Assembly (NCBI GenBank): GCA_902459845.2
Contig: CABPSV020000213.1
Location: 1 to 22,833, forward strand
Source of the DNA: Hepatocystis sp. ex Piliocolobus tephrosceles
Taxonomy: Eukaryota > Apicomplexa > Aconoidasida > Haemosporida > Plasmodiidae
Length of the DNA: 22,833 bases
Direction of reading: 5' to 3'
The notes below the pieces were generated by a model, which was not told the DNA's origin, ran no database searches, and saw nothing but the letters and a program-made list of their open reading frames with translations. Positions 1 through 10,400 of the stretch are shown here, in pieces. How positions within the stretch are numbered: the stretch's first letter is position 1; every line of letters begins with the position of its first letter. A program made the translations under genes and the position numbers.

Positions 1-699
1 TCATACATTTGTTTGTACCTTTTTTTAAACTTAGCAAAACAAAATTATATGTGTTTTTTTTTTTAACCACATAAAAATTTATGCATGCAATAAAATATTT
101 AAGTACAGTTATCTACTGCAACTACAAACCACTACTTATATATTTTACGTATCCATGTATTTTATTGTAAAAATGTGATAAATTTAGTAATAAAACTAAT
201 CAAAAGGGTTTTATATGATATATATTAATGAAGATATCGAAATGTTTGATACCCCTGTTGATGTTTTCATGTTAACATATTTATTCATACTGTTACTACG
301 AATCATATATAAAAATAAACAGTACATTATTATGTGCGTCAAATACATTTCCATTTTTATTATCAATTTTTTTTTTTTTTTTAATACATTACTTCATTTA
401 ATTTAACATTGTAACACAACTTGGTTTATAAAAGTATGCACATATGTTCTATCTATGATATATTAGAAAATATGTGAATCCTAAATTACAAATAAACACT
501 TAATACTAAACAAAATGCTACTTCCAATCAATTGAAAATTACTCACATAATAATAAACACCAAATTTAAATATACTAATTTATAAAATCAGCAACAAACG
601 CAATAAAAGGTATAAGCGATAACTTCTGAATGCTCAAACAATTTCATATCCTTTATAATTTAATGCCATGTTCTTAGTATTAACACTTGGTTTGTAACA
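1..699. other. gene-free AT-rich subtelomeric DNA
   Basis: No gene is supported here. The sequence is almost pure A/T with T runs (about 53-64 and 368-382). A 63-codon plus-strand frame at 215-406 is of the length expected by chance at this base composition, contains a poly-Phe run and has no splice or family signal. No telomere-type G-rich repeat was seen. Confidence 0.6.
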
Positions 700-1155
700 A
701 ATATATTTTGTGAAAATAATTATAACAAAGGTTACACAGTAGAAACATGTTTTTAAGACTCCTCTGATGACGCTTAAAATTTTTTTTTTTTTTTTTATAT
801 ATATATACCTTAAGACCACATTTTTTTTTTTTATTGTAACTTTTTATTTCATTATGTCAAAATTTCAAAATGTGTCTGTTTTGTTGTTTATTAAAAAAAT
901 CTAATATAATTATATTGCAACTTAGTTTATATCATAATAACAAAAATAAAAAAAGTAATATAACAAAAAAAAAGGAATATAAAAAAAAAAAAATTAATAT
1001 AACAAAAAAAAAGGAATATAAAAAAAAAAAAATTAATATAACAAAAAAAAAGTAATATAACAAAAAAAAATTATATAAAATATGTGTAACACATAAAACT
1101 GTTGAAAAGTGCTTAATAACGTCATTATCTATGTAACACTTTGTTAAAAACAAAA
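700..1155 (+). other. decayed 5' flank of the pseudogene at 1156
   Basis: This stretch aligns by eye with the region upstream of the intact gene at 2755. It holds the shared upstream element at 712-756 (TATAACAAAGGTTACACAG then GTAGAAACATGT), the T-rich block, and a leader with TGTAACACATAAAA just before the ATG. It shows that the copy at 1156 was duplicated together with its promoter region. No open reading frame of interest is present. Confidence 0.55.
950..1071. repeat. A-rich tandem repeat, period 39 bp
   Basis: GGAATATA followed by an A run and TTAATATAAC recurs with a spacing of 39 bp (GGAATATA at 974 and at 1013), followed by a shortened third unit. The unit is nearly pure A on the plus strand. 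The Lys/Asn-rich and Phe-rich frames on either strand are by-products of the repeat, not genes. Confidence 0.75.
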
Positions 1156-1962
1156 ATGTTATTACCATTTATAAAATAATTATCTTTTTTTTTTTTTTTT
1201 TTTGTGTAAATATATTAGCTTATTTAACTGATTCAGGTGAAAAAAGAATTAATTAAAATGTTAGCTTTAGTTAATCATTATGATCCCCAAATAACTAATA
1301 TATTAACATAAAAAAAATAAAAACTTACATTAAAATGATGTACTAAAAATATATGATCTTATTAAACATACCATTTCAAATAAAAGCATATTCACTTATT
1401 ATAACCCAAATTTGTTAATTATTAAAAAGTAGATGCTCGAATAATGGTGGCCTGGTTAAAATAGATTACAACTCCATATTCTACTTATTGAATAAATATT
1501 TCTTGCTTACGAACAGTAAAAAAGATTTTAAACAACACTTCATTTAATTACAAATAAAATTAAAAAAAAAAACAATATTTAACAAAAAAAATGAAAATAA
1601 AATATTTAAATATATTTAAATTTAATGATAAAATATATAAGCAATTTAGAACAATGTTAGTTACTCAAACAAATGATGAACTAAGAAATAGATCCAAATG
1701 TGAAATTGTTATTTAAAAAACGTTTTTAATTAAGTAGTTATTCATTCTATCATTCAATATTTTACTATAAATAATTACAATTTTAACAATACCTATCGGA
1801 TCATGTGTCCCCATATTTTTACACTATTATTACTGTACTTATTTATACTTATGTGTACACTTCATATATAAAATAATTAGCTACATAACTTATACAGACT
1901 GAATTATGGAAGGTTCAAAACTACTAAGCAGACAATATTTTAATCTACATTATATACCATAA
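1156..1962 (+). pseudogene. heavily decayed PEXEL exported-protein family member
   Basis: This is a relic of the family represented by the genes at 2755 and 17135. A degenerate signal exon is recognisable at 1156-1206 (ATGTTATTACC..., then stops). The intron and the start of exon 2, including the PEXEL region, are deleted: homology jumps to TTATTTAACTGATTCAG at about 1216. The core then follows with many stops and indels: a 20-base block TATATGATCTTATTAAACAT at 1350-1369, a CTTATTGAATAAATATTTCTTG block near 1483, the GATCCAAATG segment near 1692, and the membrane-helix region near 1735-1870. The last codons (AGCAGACAATATTTTAAT) resemble the end of the gene at 17135 more than that of 2755. It cannot encode a full protein. 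The call rests on by-eye alignment to its neighbours. Confidence 0.8.
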
Positions 1963-2484
1963 ACAAATTATAACACAATAAGATATTAATAATATAACAA
2001 TTTTAATCTTGTTTATATAAATGTGTTTTTATTAATGTTCGAAGCGCTAAAACGTAAACATATCTATCTTTTTAAAATTAATAAATATTAAAACACATGG
2101 CTATTTAATTATTACATACCACAAAAAAAAAAAAAAAAAAAAAAAATACATAAATAACATAAAATAACATAAAATAACATAATACTAGTCAATATGTAAC
2201 TCCATGCATGCAATTTAAGTTTACCAATACAGTAATAAACACTGTATTTTTTTTATTTTAATAAAAAATAACCCTTATTTTATAATAAACATAATGTTTT
2301 AAAATAATAATAACAAAGGTAGTTTACACGGTAGAAACATGTTCTTAGTTAGTACTTTTCTAATTATGCATAAAAGCTTTTATTCTAAATTAATAAAACT
2401 ATTATAAATCCCTTTTGTTTGTTCTAAATTATTTGCTCATTTGTTTCTTCATCATAAAGTACTTTATTGTATAGGTATTATTTT

Positions 2485-2515
<31 letters not shown>

Positions 2516-2754
2516 TTCATCACGTTTTACCTTATTACTTCAAGATTTAAACATATGTTTGTTTTGTTTTTCATTAAAAAAATTTAGATAACTAAATTTT
2601 TATACAATTTATATTATTAAAAATGTATAAATTCAAATATAACTAAAAATATTGTATATTCTATGATTATATAAAATCCACATGTAACGCATAAAATTGT
2701 TAATAAACATTTACTAAACATGAATATTATAAAATAATCACTGATAAAAACATA
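1963..2754 (+). other. intergenic region and 5' flank of the gene at 2755
   Basis: No coding sequence is seen. It contains an A run at about 2122-2144, an AAAATAACAT short repeat (about 2157-2180) and T runs near 2495-2517. From about 2187 it is paralogous to the DNA upstream of 4555 and 17135: ATGCAATTTAAGTTTACC then AATAAACACTGTAT occurs again at about 3921-3990 and 16191-16260. The regulatory candidate at 2301-2355 lies inside. Confidence 0.6.
2301..2355 (+). promoter_or_regulatory. conserved upstream element of the exported-protein family
   Basis: A block containing AACAAAGGT, TACACGGTAGAAACATGT and TTAGTTAGTAC lies about 400-450 bp before the ATG at 2755. Versions of it lie at similar distances before the other family members: 712-756, 4138-4195, and three tandem copies between 16332 and 16690. 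Conservation in otherwise fast-changing AT-rich DNA suggests a promoter or 5'UTR element. It may instead reflect only recent duplication of the whole unit. Confidence 0.4.
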
Positions 2755-3887
2755 ATGTTTACAACAATTTTTAAAATATTTTTTGCTTTGTTTTTTGTAT
2801 GGACTTGGATCAATAAAAGCAAAGTAAGAAAAAATAGATTACTTACTACTCATTTTATATTTTACATATGCGTAACAAATTAATACGTCAATTAATGCAT
2901 TTACATTCATATTTAACATTTACATACTTATTCTATAAATTTTTTACTTCCTTTTTTTTTAATTATTAGGCTAATAACAGAAATATACCAAAATCAAAAC
3001 ATGGTAGAGCACTGGCTCAACGTAATAGCTTTCCAAACGAACGGATTGATCATTTTTATGTAGAATATACAGACAATAACAAATTTTATAAACATTATGA
3101 ACAACACATGATTAGCGATGATGATCAAAATAACGATATTGTACCAATTGCTGAAAATTACAAAAATGTATCAATTTATTTAACTAATATTAAAACAGAA
3201 TTAGTTAAAATGTTACATAACCGAAATGAACCACAAATAAATACTATACTAAGAAAAGATCCAAACATACAAGAAAAAGACTTAATAAAAATATATGATC
3301 TTATTAAACATGTCATGTCAAGTGCAGAATATTTACAAATTATAAACAAAATTTGTCAATCATTAAAAAGTAAAAACTTAAATAATAATGAACAAGCTGA
3401 AACTTATTACAAATCGATGCTATACTTACTGAATACTTATTTCTTTCTTACTAACAATAACAAAGATTTTAAAAAACGTATTATGCAATTACAACAAGGT
3501 AATCAGGAACAACTAATATTTAAAAAGAAGAAATTTAAATTCAAAGCAAAATATTTAAATATATTCAAACTTAATAAAATAATAGATAAACATTTTAAAA
3601 CTAAAGTACTTAAATATATGATAAAAGAAAAAATTGATCCAAATGCGACATTGTCATTTAAAAAACTTTTTAAGTTATGTAGTTATGCATTCTGTAATCC
3701 AATACTAATAAGCACGTTTTTATTTTTAACCATACCTACTGGGTCATTTTATTTCATATTCATGTTACAAGGACTGTATTTATTAACATGTGTTCATTCT
3801 CTAAATAAAATTTATAAAAACGTAAAACATATAAACCGAATTATAGAAGGGTCACAAATATCAAACAAAAAAAAATTTATTTTATAA
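2755..3887 (+). CDS. PEXEL-containing exported protein, two exons, intact
   Basis: Exons are 2755-2823 and 2970-3887, joined in phase 0 (donor GTAAGA, acceptor TTATTAG), giving 328 residues. Exon 1 encodes a 23-residue hydrophobic signal sequence beginning MFTTIFKIFFALFFVW. Exon 2 opens with a PEXEL export motif, RALAQ at residues 36-40, so the protein should be cleaved in the ER by plasmepsin V and exported into the host cell (known for PEXEL proteins; inferred here). Next come an Asp/Asn-rich spacer, a charged, probably helical core (DLIKIYDLIKHVM, then YLLNTYFFLT), a Lys-rich stretch, and two closely spaced membrane helices at about 263-300 followed by a basic tail. No PHIST-type tryptophans are seen. 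The start is the first ATG before the hydrophobic run. It has close paralogues at 4555 (broken) and 17135. It may belong to one of the lineage-specific families of avian malaria parasites; I cannot name it with confidence. Confidence 0.88.
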
Positions 3888-4554
3888 TAAATATGATAAG
3901 TAAAATTATAACACATAATACTAATTAACATATAACATCTGTGCAATTTAAGTTTGCTAATAAAATAATAAACACTATATATATTTGTTTTAATATTTTA
4001 TTTATTTATTAAAAATATGACAAGCGCTAAACTATTATAACGTTATCAACCCTTCTCCCCCCCCCATAAACCGTGAAGCACTATATTTTTTTTATTTTTT
4101 AAAATAATAATGCATAATTTATAATAAACATAATTTATTAAAATATTTATAACAAAAATAAGTTACACAATACAAATATTTATTTGTTAGTACTTTGCTA
4201 ATTATATATAAATTTTTTTTTTTCTATGTTAATTTAACACTACTATTATCGATTTTTTTTTTTTTTTTTTTTTTTTTGTTCTATATTATTTACTATTTTT
4301 TTTTAATTATAAAATGTTTTTTTTTTTTTTATAACCTTTTACGTCATTATTTTAAGATTTATAAATATTTTTGTTTTATTGTTTATTAATTTATGTAATT
4401 ATACAATTTATATTATTAAAAATGTATATGTTCAAAATATAATTAAAAAATATTGTATATTATATGATTATATAAAATACGCATGTAACCCATAAAATTA
4501 TTAATACACATTCACTAACATCGTTATTATAAAGTAACTGTTGATAAAAATAAA
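3888..4554. other. intergenic region with C9 tract; 5' flank of the pseudogene at 4555
   Basis: No gene is seen. From about 3921 the sequence repeats the flank found upstream of 2755 and 17135, including an upstream-element copy at 4138-4195. An isolated run of nine C lies at 4057-4065, preceded by CCCTTCT, which is striking in this base composition. T runs at 4252-4277 and 4317-4330 produce a meaningless Phe-rich frame. Confidence 0.6.
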
Positions 4555-5856
4555 ATGTTTACAACAATTATTAAAATATTTTTTTTCTTCTGTTTTTTGT
4601 ATGGACTTGGGCTAATAAAAGCAAAGTAAGAAAAATATATTACTTACTACTCATTTTATATTTTACTTATGCGTAACAAATTAATACGTCGATGAATGCA
4701 TTTACATTTATATTCAACATTTACACACTTATCCTTTAAATTATTACTTCAATTTTTTTTTTTTTAATTATTAGGATAGCACGAAAAATATAATAAAAAT
4801 AAACAATGGTAGATCACTAGCTCAACGTGATATCTTTCCAAAATAACAGAATGACCATCCTTATTTAACAAAATGTGATGACATATACGATATTTCTAAC
4901 CATTTTGAACAGTACATTAATAGTGATAATGATCGAAATAGCAATAATAATGGAAATAGCAATAATAATGGAAATAGCAATAATAATGGAAATAGCAATA
5001 ATAATGGAAATAGCAATAATAATGGAAATAGCAATAATAATGGAAATAGCAATAATAATGGAAATAGCAATAATAATGGAAATAGCAATAATGATCGAAA
5101 TAGCAATAATGTACCAATTGCTGAAAATTACAAAAATGTATCAATTTATTTAACTAATATTAAAATAGAATAAATTAAAATGTTACATAACCGAAATGTT
5201 CCTCAAATAAATACTATACTGAGAAAAGATCCAAACATACAAGAAAAAGACTTAATAAAAATATATGATCTTATTAAACATGTCATGTCAAGTACAGAAT
5301 ATTTACAAATTATAAACAAAATTTGTCAATCATTAAAAAGTAAAAACTTAAATAATAATGACCAAGCTGAAACTTACTACAAATCGATGCTATACTTACT
5401 GAATACTTATTTCTTTCTTACTAACAATAACAAAGATTTTAAAAAACGTATTATGCAATTACAACAAGGTAATCAAGAACAACTAATATTTAAAAAAAAA
5501 AAAAAAAAAAAAATTCAAAATGAAATATTTAAATATATTTAAACTTAATAAAATACTATATAATCATTTTAGAATCTAATTATTGGCACAAAAAATAAAA
5601 AACCGAATAGATCCAAGTTTGGAAATGTCATTTAAAAAACATTTTAAGTTAAGTTGTTATGCATTCTCTAATTCAACATTAGTATTGACGATTTTAGTTT
5701 TTTACCCTATCTTCTTTTTCACTACCTCCTGTGTTCATACTACTAGTAATGTATTTATGGACATATACAAAATCCATATCTGCAACTTATAGGAACTTGG
5801 ATTTTATCAACCAAATTATACAAGGGTCACAACTATCAAAGGAATTTTTTATTTAA
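4555..5856 (+). pseudogene. broken PEXEL exported-protein paralogue
   Basis: This is a recent copy of the gene at 2755. The signal exon starts at 4555 (ATGTTTACAACAATTATT), but its T run is 2 bases longer, which shifts the frame before the donor GTAAGA at about 4625. Exon 2 begins after TTATTAG near 4774 and still encodes the PEXEL-like GRSLAQ, then meets a TAA about ten codons later. The reading frame continues (FEQYINSDND) into an 18-bp minisatellite at 4919-5110, then hits a second nonsense change (GAATAAATT where 2755 has GAATTAGTT) at about 5170. From 5120 to about 5490 it is almost identical to 3150-3520. A 20-plus A run at about 5491-5512 shifts the frame again, and the C-terminal membrane region (5583-5850) is diverged and interrupted. 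Translation of a full protein is not possible. Confidence 0.88.
4919..5110 (+). repeat. 18-bp minisatellite coding for NSNNNG
   Basis: Eight perfect 18-bp units (AATAGCAATAATAATGGA) run from 4937 to 5080, flanked on both sides by variant units containing GATCGA. In the ancestral frame each unit encodes Asn-Ser-Asn-Asn-Asn-Gly. The tract sits where the gene at 2755 has only a short Asp/Asn spacer after the PEXEL region, so it is an expansion inside the exported-protein reading frame. Long frames on both strands here come from the repeat. Confidence 0.93.
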
Positions 5857-6694
5857 TGATAAATACGATGAAAAAATTATAACACAATCAAATATTTATA
5901 AATAATAATTTTAATATTATTTTTTGTTTTAATATGTTATTCTTTTTGTTTGCATTAGTTTAAATACTCATGTACTCATTTGTACGTATATGTTTTTGTT
6001 TTAAACATGTATTAACCCAAGTTTATGCACATATTCCATGTGATATAATAATTCCTAGTTCAACTTCTTGTTTGTTTAATTTACTTATAAACATCCAATT
6101 TTTTTTTTTTTTGTTTAATACATTATAAATTGTCTATTTTTAATAAATAGGATGTTATTAATTCATTTATGTTTTTAATTTTATGATTTACTATTGAATA
6201 CACACCACTTTATTAATTCATACAATATGTCGCGATATTGGACTATTAAAAATAATAACAATTATAAAATTATAAATTAACACTACATACACCTTATTAA
6301 TTTTTTTATAAAAATATAATTGGCTAAACATATTACCTAATGGTAGTTTTATGTTTTATTCTTATTCATATATGTATACTATGTATGTACCTGTTTTACT
6401 ACCACTTATCAATCATATATAATCAAAAAAAAAAAAAAAAAAAAAAAAATACCTTAAAATTTTAATTACCGCTAATATAAGTAGCGTTAACCACAATTTA
6501 CAGTGGTTAACTAAATTATGAAAAAAAAAAAAAATGTGAAAAAAAAAAGTATAACAATTTTTGTTTTTTTTTTTTTTAAAACACGTTTGTATACCTCGAA
6601 TTTAAAATTCTTTTTAATTTTTTTTAGTCGTAATAAATTTGCACAATTTTATAAATATCTGGCTTTATAACCTTATTGAAATGTTACAAAAACT
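5857..6694. other. 3' flank shared with the gene at 17135
   Basis: No gene is seen. From about 6100 to 6535 this region aligns by eye with about 18720-19140 downstream of the other family member. Shared blocks include TTAATAAATA then TTCATTTATG, AATGGTAGTTTT then ATATATGTATA, and AATATAAGTAGCG followed by ACAGTGGTT (here) or ACAATGGTT (there), then TGAAAAAAA. It therefore belongs to the same duplicated unit. An A25 run lies near 6426-6449. Confidence 0.6.
6486..6511. repeat. perfect 9-bp inverted repeat (hairpin)
   Basis: GTTAACCAC (6486-6494), an 8-base loop, and GTGGTTAAC (6503-6511) form a perfect stem in the 3' flank of the pseudogene. The paralogous site at about 19098-19125 has lost the pairing. 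It could be a 3'UTR structure or chance. Confidence 0.6.
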
Positions 6695-6980
6695 CTATAT
6701 CACATGTTTTCGACATTTTCGCACATTTATTAACTAAAAAAAAAACGCAAAACAGTTTTTCAAAATTTATATATATTTATAGATATATGTGCACACTTAC
6801 AAATTGTAAAAATAACCAAGCAAGATAAAAAATAAAATAATAATATAATACAAAAAATAAAAGAATATAATAAAAAAAATAAACGATAATAACATAAAGA
6901 AAATGAGAAGATAAAAAGTATATATTTTTAAAACAAAATATTTTTTTACTGCAGCACAAAAATATTGGATTAGTAGCCAT
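6695..6980 (-). CDS. possible small two-exon membrane protein (doubtful)
   Basis: A minus-strand frame starts with ATG at 6980 (MATNPIFLCCSKKIFCFKN) and continues as an almost entirely hydrophobic Phe/Tyr/Leu/Ile stretch to 6801, where a strong donor (GTAAGTGTGC) follows. A polypyrimidine acceptor (TTTTTTTTTTAG) at about 6734 would join it in phase 0 to a 12-codon exon (6733-6695, LINVRKCRKHVI, stop TAG), giving 72 residues. The splice signals are good, but the composition is what AT-rich noncoding DNA gives by chance. No family is recognised. Transcript data would be needed to accept it. Confidence 0.18.
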
Positions 6981-7449
6981 ATATGCAGTTCATATTGTAA
7001 TAGAGATAAAGAAACATTCGTCCCTTAAACAAATGTAATAACTACATTTCAGAATATATAAAAATTAATAACTTAAAAAATAGCTTACGCAATTAAAATG
7101 TAATAAAAAAAATATCATTTAAAAAAAGAAATAAAAAATTCTATGGTTTTCTCTCATCAGACTTAACGTGAATAGTTGATATTGTTAAACATATAATAAG
7201 CATTATCTTTTTATACAATGACGTTAAGCTATAAATAATCTTGTTAAAAAAAAAAACAAAAACAGGGGTGATAAAAATAATGAAACAGCGGAGAGAAATA
7301 AGTAAAATCCCAAAAAAAAAAAAATACAAGAGTATGTACTTTAATATGGCTAATCACTTAAAAAAAAAAAAAAATCCATTAAGTGCATAATAAAAATATA
7401 TGTCATATGATCAAAATTTTAATTTATGAGACAGCAAATGTAATCCAAA
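6981..7449. other. 5' region of the SERA gene with an upstream ORF
   Basis: No main gene is seen. It contains A runs and a patch of higher GC near 7262-7310. On the plus strand a 36-codon frame (7280-7390, starting MKQRREISKIPKKKKY) ends 59 bp before the SERA start and could act as an upstream ORF if it lies in the leader. The minus-strand frame at 7141-7329 has no ATG start of useful length and looks accidental. Confidence 0.45.
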
Positions 7450-10400
7450 ATGAAGTACATTGTTTGGATCCTCGTGTTATGTAAAAAAAAATTAAATAAA
7501 ATAAAAAAAACTAAAATATAAAATAAAAAAAAATAAAATAAAATAAAAAAAAATAAAATAAAATAAAAAAAAATAAAAAAAAATAAAAATTATTATAAAA
7601 TAATGAGATAAAACGATATTACATATACATATTACGTAATTAATAACATAATAAACACGTAATATAATTTTTATTTATAAAAAATAATACAACTATTTAG
7701 AAATAATATACATATATACATGCATACTTTTATAATTAAGTTTTTGCAAATATTTTATTGATAACAGATAGAAAAAATGTTGAAATAAGAAAACGTAAAA
7801 GTGCTTATGTTCAAGTATATGGTAAAATTGCGAATGAAAATGAGCCAAACACTGACCTATATTACGTTACAGCTAATGGAACGGAAGATCAGAATCATGT
7901 AATTATTATAGGAAAATGTGGTGCCATTTTTTATGTTTTTTTCAATCCATATTTTTTAATCAGAGCTAAAACGATGAATAATCAGATTCAAATTAAATCA
8001 CAATATAGTGAGCACAACATAAAAACTTCTAAAATGGAAATATCTGATTATATAACACAATTTGAAGAAGACCTAAACAAGCTACAGAATAAATGCAAAA
8101 ATAATAAATATTTTGTATTAGAGTTAGATAGAAAAGATGAAGATTTAAAAATGGCGTGGGAAGTATTTGATGACTTAACCAAACAAATTGACAGTAAATA
8201 AAAAAATATGAATATTTACTACATATGTGTATCTATATATATATATATTACCCATTTTTTGTTGTAAATAATTTTACAATTCCTTTTTTAAAACCTACAC
8301 TTAACAAACGCGTTTATTCCATATTCGTAATTTCACATTACAGAAAAAAGGGCAGACACTAGAAATATCCATTTACATAGCCTAGATGAACCCTTTACTA
8401 GTATAGATGTATTTACTGCAAAAAGCCATTTAAGTGGAATGGTTTTTGAAGATCAGCACTTTGAATTACCTACAGATATGCCAAGTAAATTTTTTTTTTT
8501 TTAACAACTATATTCATCTCAGCTTCTTTTGTTACAAACTTTAGACATTGCTATTAATTATTATTGTGAACAAATGGAAGTTTACATGTACATATATAAA
8601 TATTTATGTATATTTTTTAACAATATTTTTTTTATCACAAAAACATATACATACATATGTATACATATACTAAATGGGATTGGTACTTTTACAGGTGAAT
8701 GCAGCAAAACACTTGCTAAATGCATTTTGAATAATAATTTAGATGTTGAAAAGTGCTACGCATGCCATATACAGGGTCTTCAATTAACCACAAACATATC
8801 GTGCCTTATGTATAGTAATTATCCCATACCTTATTTGAATTTCGACCAACAAATGGATACAGATAATGAAAAAAAAAAACAAAAAAAAGAAGAACCTAAA
8901 CAAAATGACTTAACATCGTCATTTTTGGATGATGACACAGATCCACAGGATAAACCAAAAACAAACGCTGCAAAATTACATAATAAACATCAATATATAA
9001 TAAATAACATATTCGAATATGATTATCAAAAAGATGAAAGTCAAAAGAAATGCGTAAAAGAATGGCATGATATAGAGAATAATGATGATCTAACGAAAGC
9101 AATTAGTGAAAGTTGTCAATTAAATGCAGAATTAGACAAAAGTGAAACATATTCAAAAGAAGATATACCAGATATACAAACAATATATAAAAACATAAAA
9201 ACATTATTGGATAATAATATTGATGATGATTATGACAATACTCTAGTTAGGCTAACTAACCCCGCGGTATGTTTAAAAAATGTGGATGATTATTTAAACA
9301 AAAGATTAGGCTTAAGTTTATCAAAAGATGTAATTAGTGTTACAATAGAAGAAGCAAAAAAGGAACTAAAAGAGGACAATGATAAGTTAAAGAAAAAACA
9401 AAAAAAAAAAAAAAAAAAATATGATAATATACATGTAGTAAAAAAAACAGATGATTATTATTATTATACGGTTAATCGACGTGACTTAGTTATTTGTAAT
9501 TATGAACATTGTGATAGACGGTACTCTTATCCGTGCGTAGTCAAAATAGAAACTTATGATCAAGGTGCTTGTACTAATTCTTGGTTATTTGCAAGTAAAT
9601 TACACCTTGAACTCTTTATGTGTATGAACGGATATGAGTATTCGGACACATCCGCTTTATACATTGCACATTGTAGTGGTTCATCTCCTACCAAAAAATG
9701 TACAAGACATTCTGATGCAAATGAATACCTCAATGTAATCAAGAGTTTTAAATATTTGCCTTTAAATAAAGATCACCCATATGAAGTTAAGAATGTGAAT
9801 GATGAATGTCATGGGAAACTGAAATTTCCTAATATGTTAGATCAGTTTAAAAAAGATAAAAATCAAGATCTAAGTTTGTTTGATAATGCAAACTATAAAT
9901 TATACATATCTACTACCTTTAAAAACAATATGGATACTTTTAATAATATAATAAAAAAAAATATAATTTTAAAAGGTTCCGTTATTGCATATGTAAATGC
10001 AAAAAATAATATAGACTATAAGACAAATGGTTTAAAAGTATTAAATAAATGTGGTAATGACAATCCAGACCTCGCAGTTGTAGCTATAGGTTTTGGTAGT
10101 TACTTTGATGAACAAGGAAACAAAAGGGATTATTGGATAATGAAAAATAGCTGGGGCTATTATTGGGCAGATGGGGGCCAATTTAAAGTTGATATAGATG
10201 GGCCAAAAGATTGTCCATATCATTTTATACATAGTATAGCTGTATTTGACATTGATATCCCTGAACATAAAAATACAAATGATCTTTATCCTAATTTAAA
10301 ACTATATTATGCATATGAAGTAAAAACTATATATGAAGAACTTTATTCTCTACTTACTAATTCAAAGTCATCAGATGCTATACCAGGAAATAATTCTCAA

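Noticed and set aside
215..406. 63-codon plus-strand ORF starting MIYINEDIEMFDTP
   Set aside because: Its length is expected by chance at this AT content; it contains a T-run-derived poly-Phe and has no splice or family context.
2755..3887. PHIST identity for the exported family
   Set aside because: The conserved core lacks PHIST-type tryptophans and carries two C-terminal membrane helices, unlike PHIST proteins.
4861..5153. Long Leu/Phe-, Ile/Met- and Tyr/His-repeat ORFs on both strands
   Set aside because: They are other-frame readings of the 18-bp NSNNNG minisatellite.
7141..7329. Minus-strand frame ending MLIICLTISTIHVKSDERKP, resembling a signal peptide
   Set aside because: The only ATG leaves 20 codons, the upstream part has no ATG, and no convincing partner exon was found.
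8529..8694. N-terminal extension of the long SERA frame (MLQTLDIAINYY...)
   Set aside because: It is intron 3: a TTTTTACAG acceptor at 8694 and the preceding exon at 8344-8484 give the family-typical continuation.
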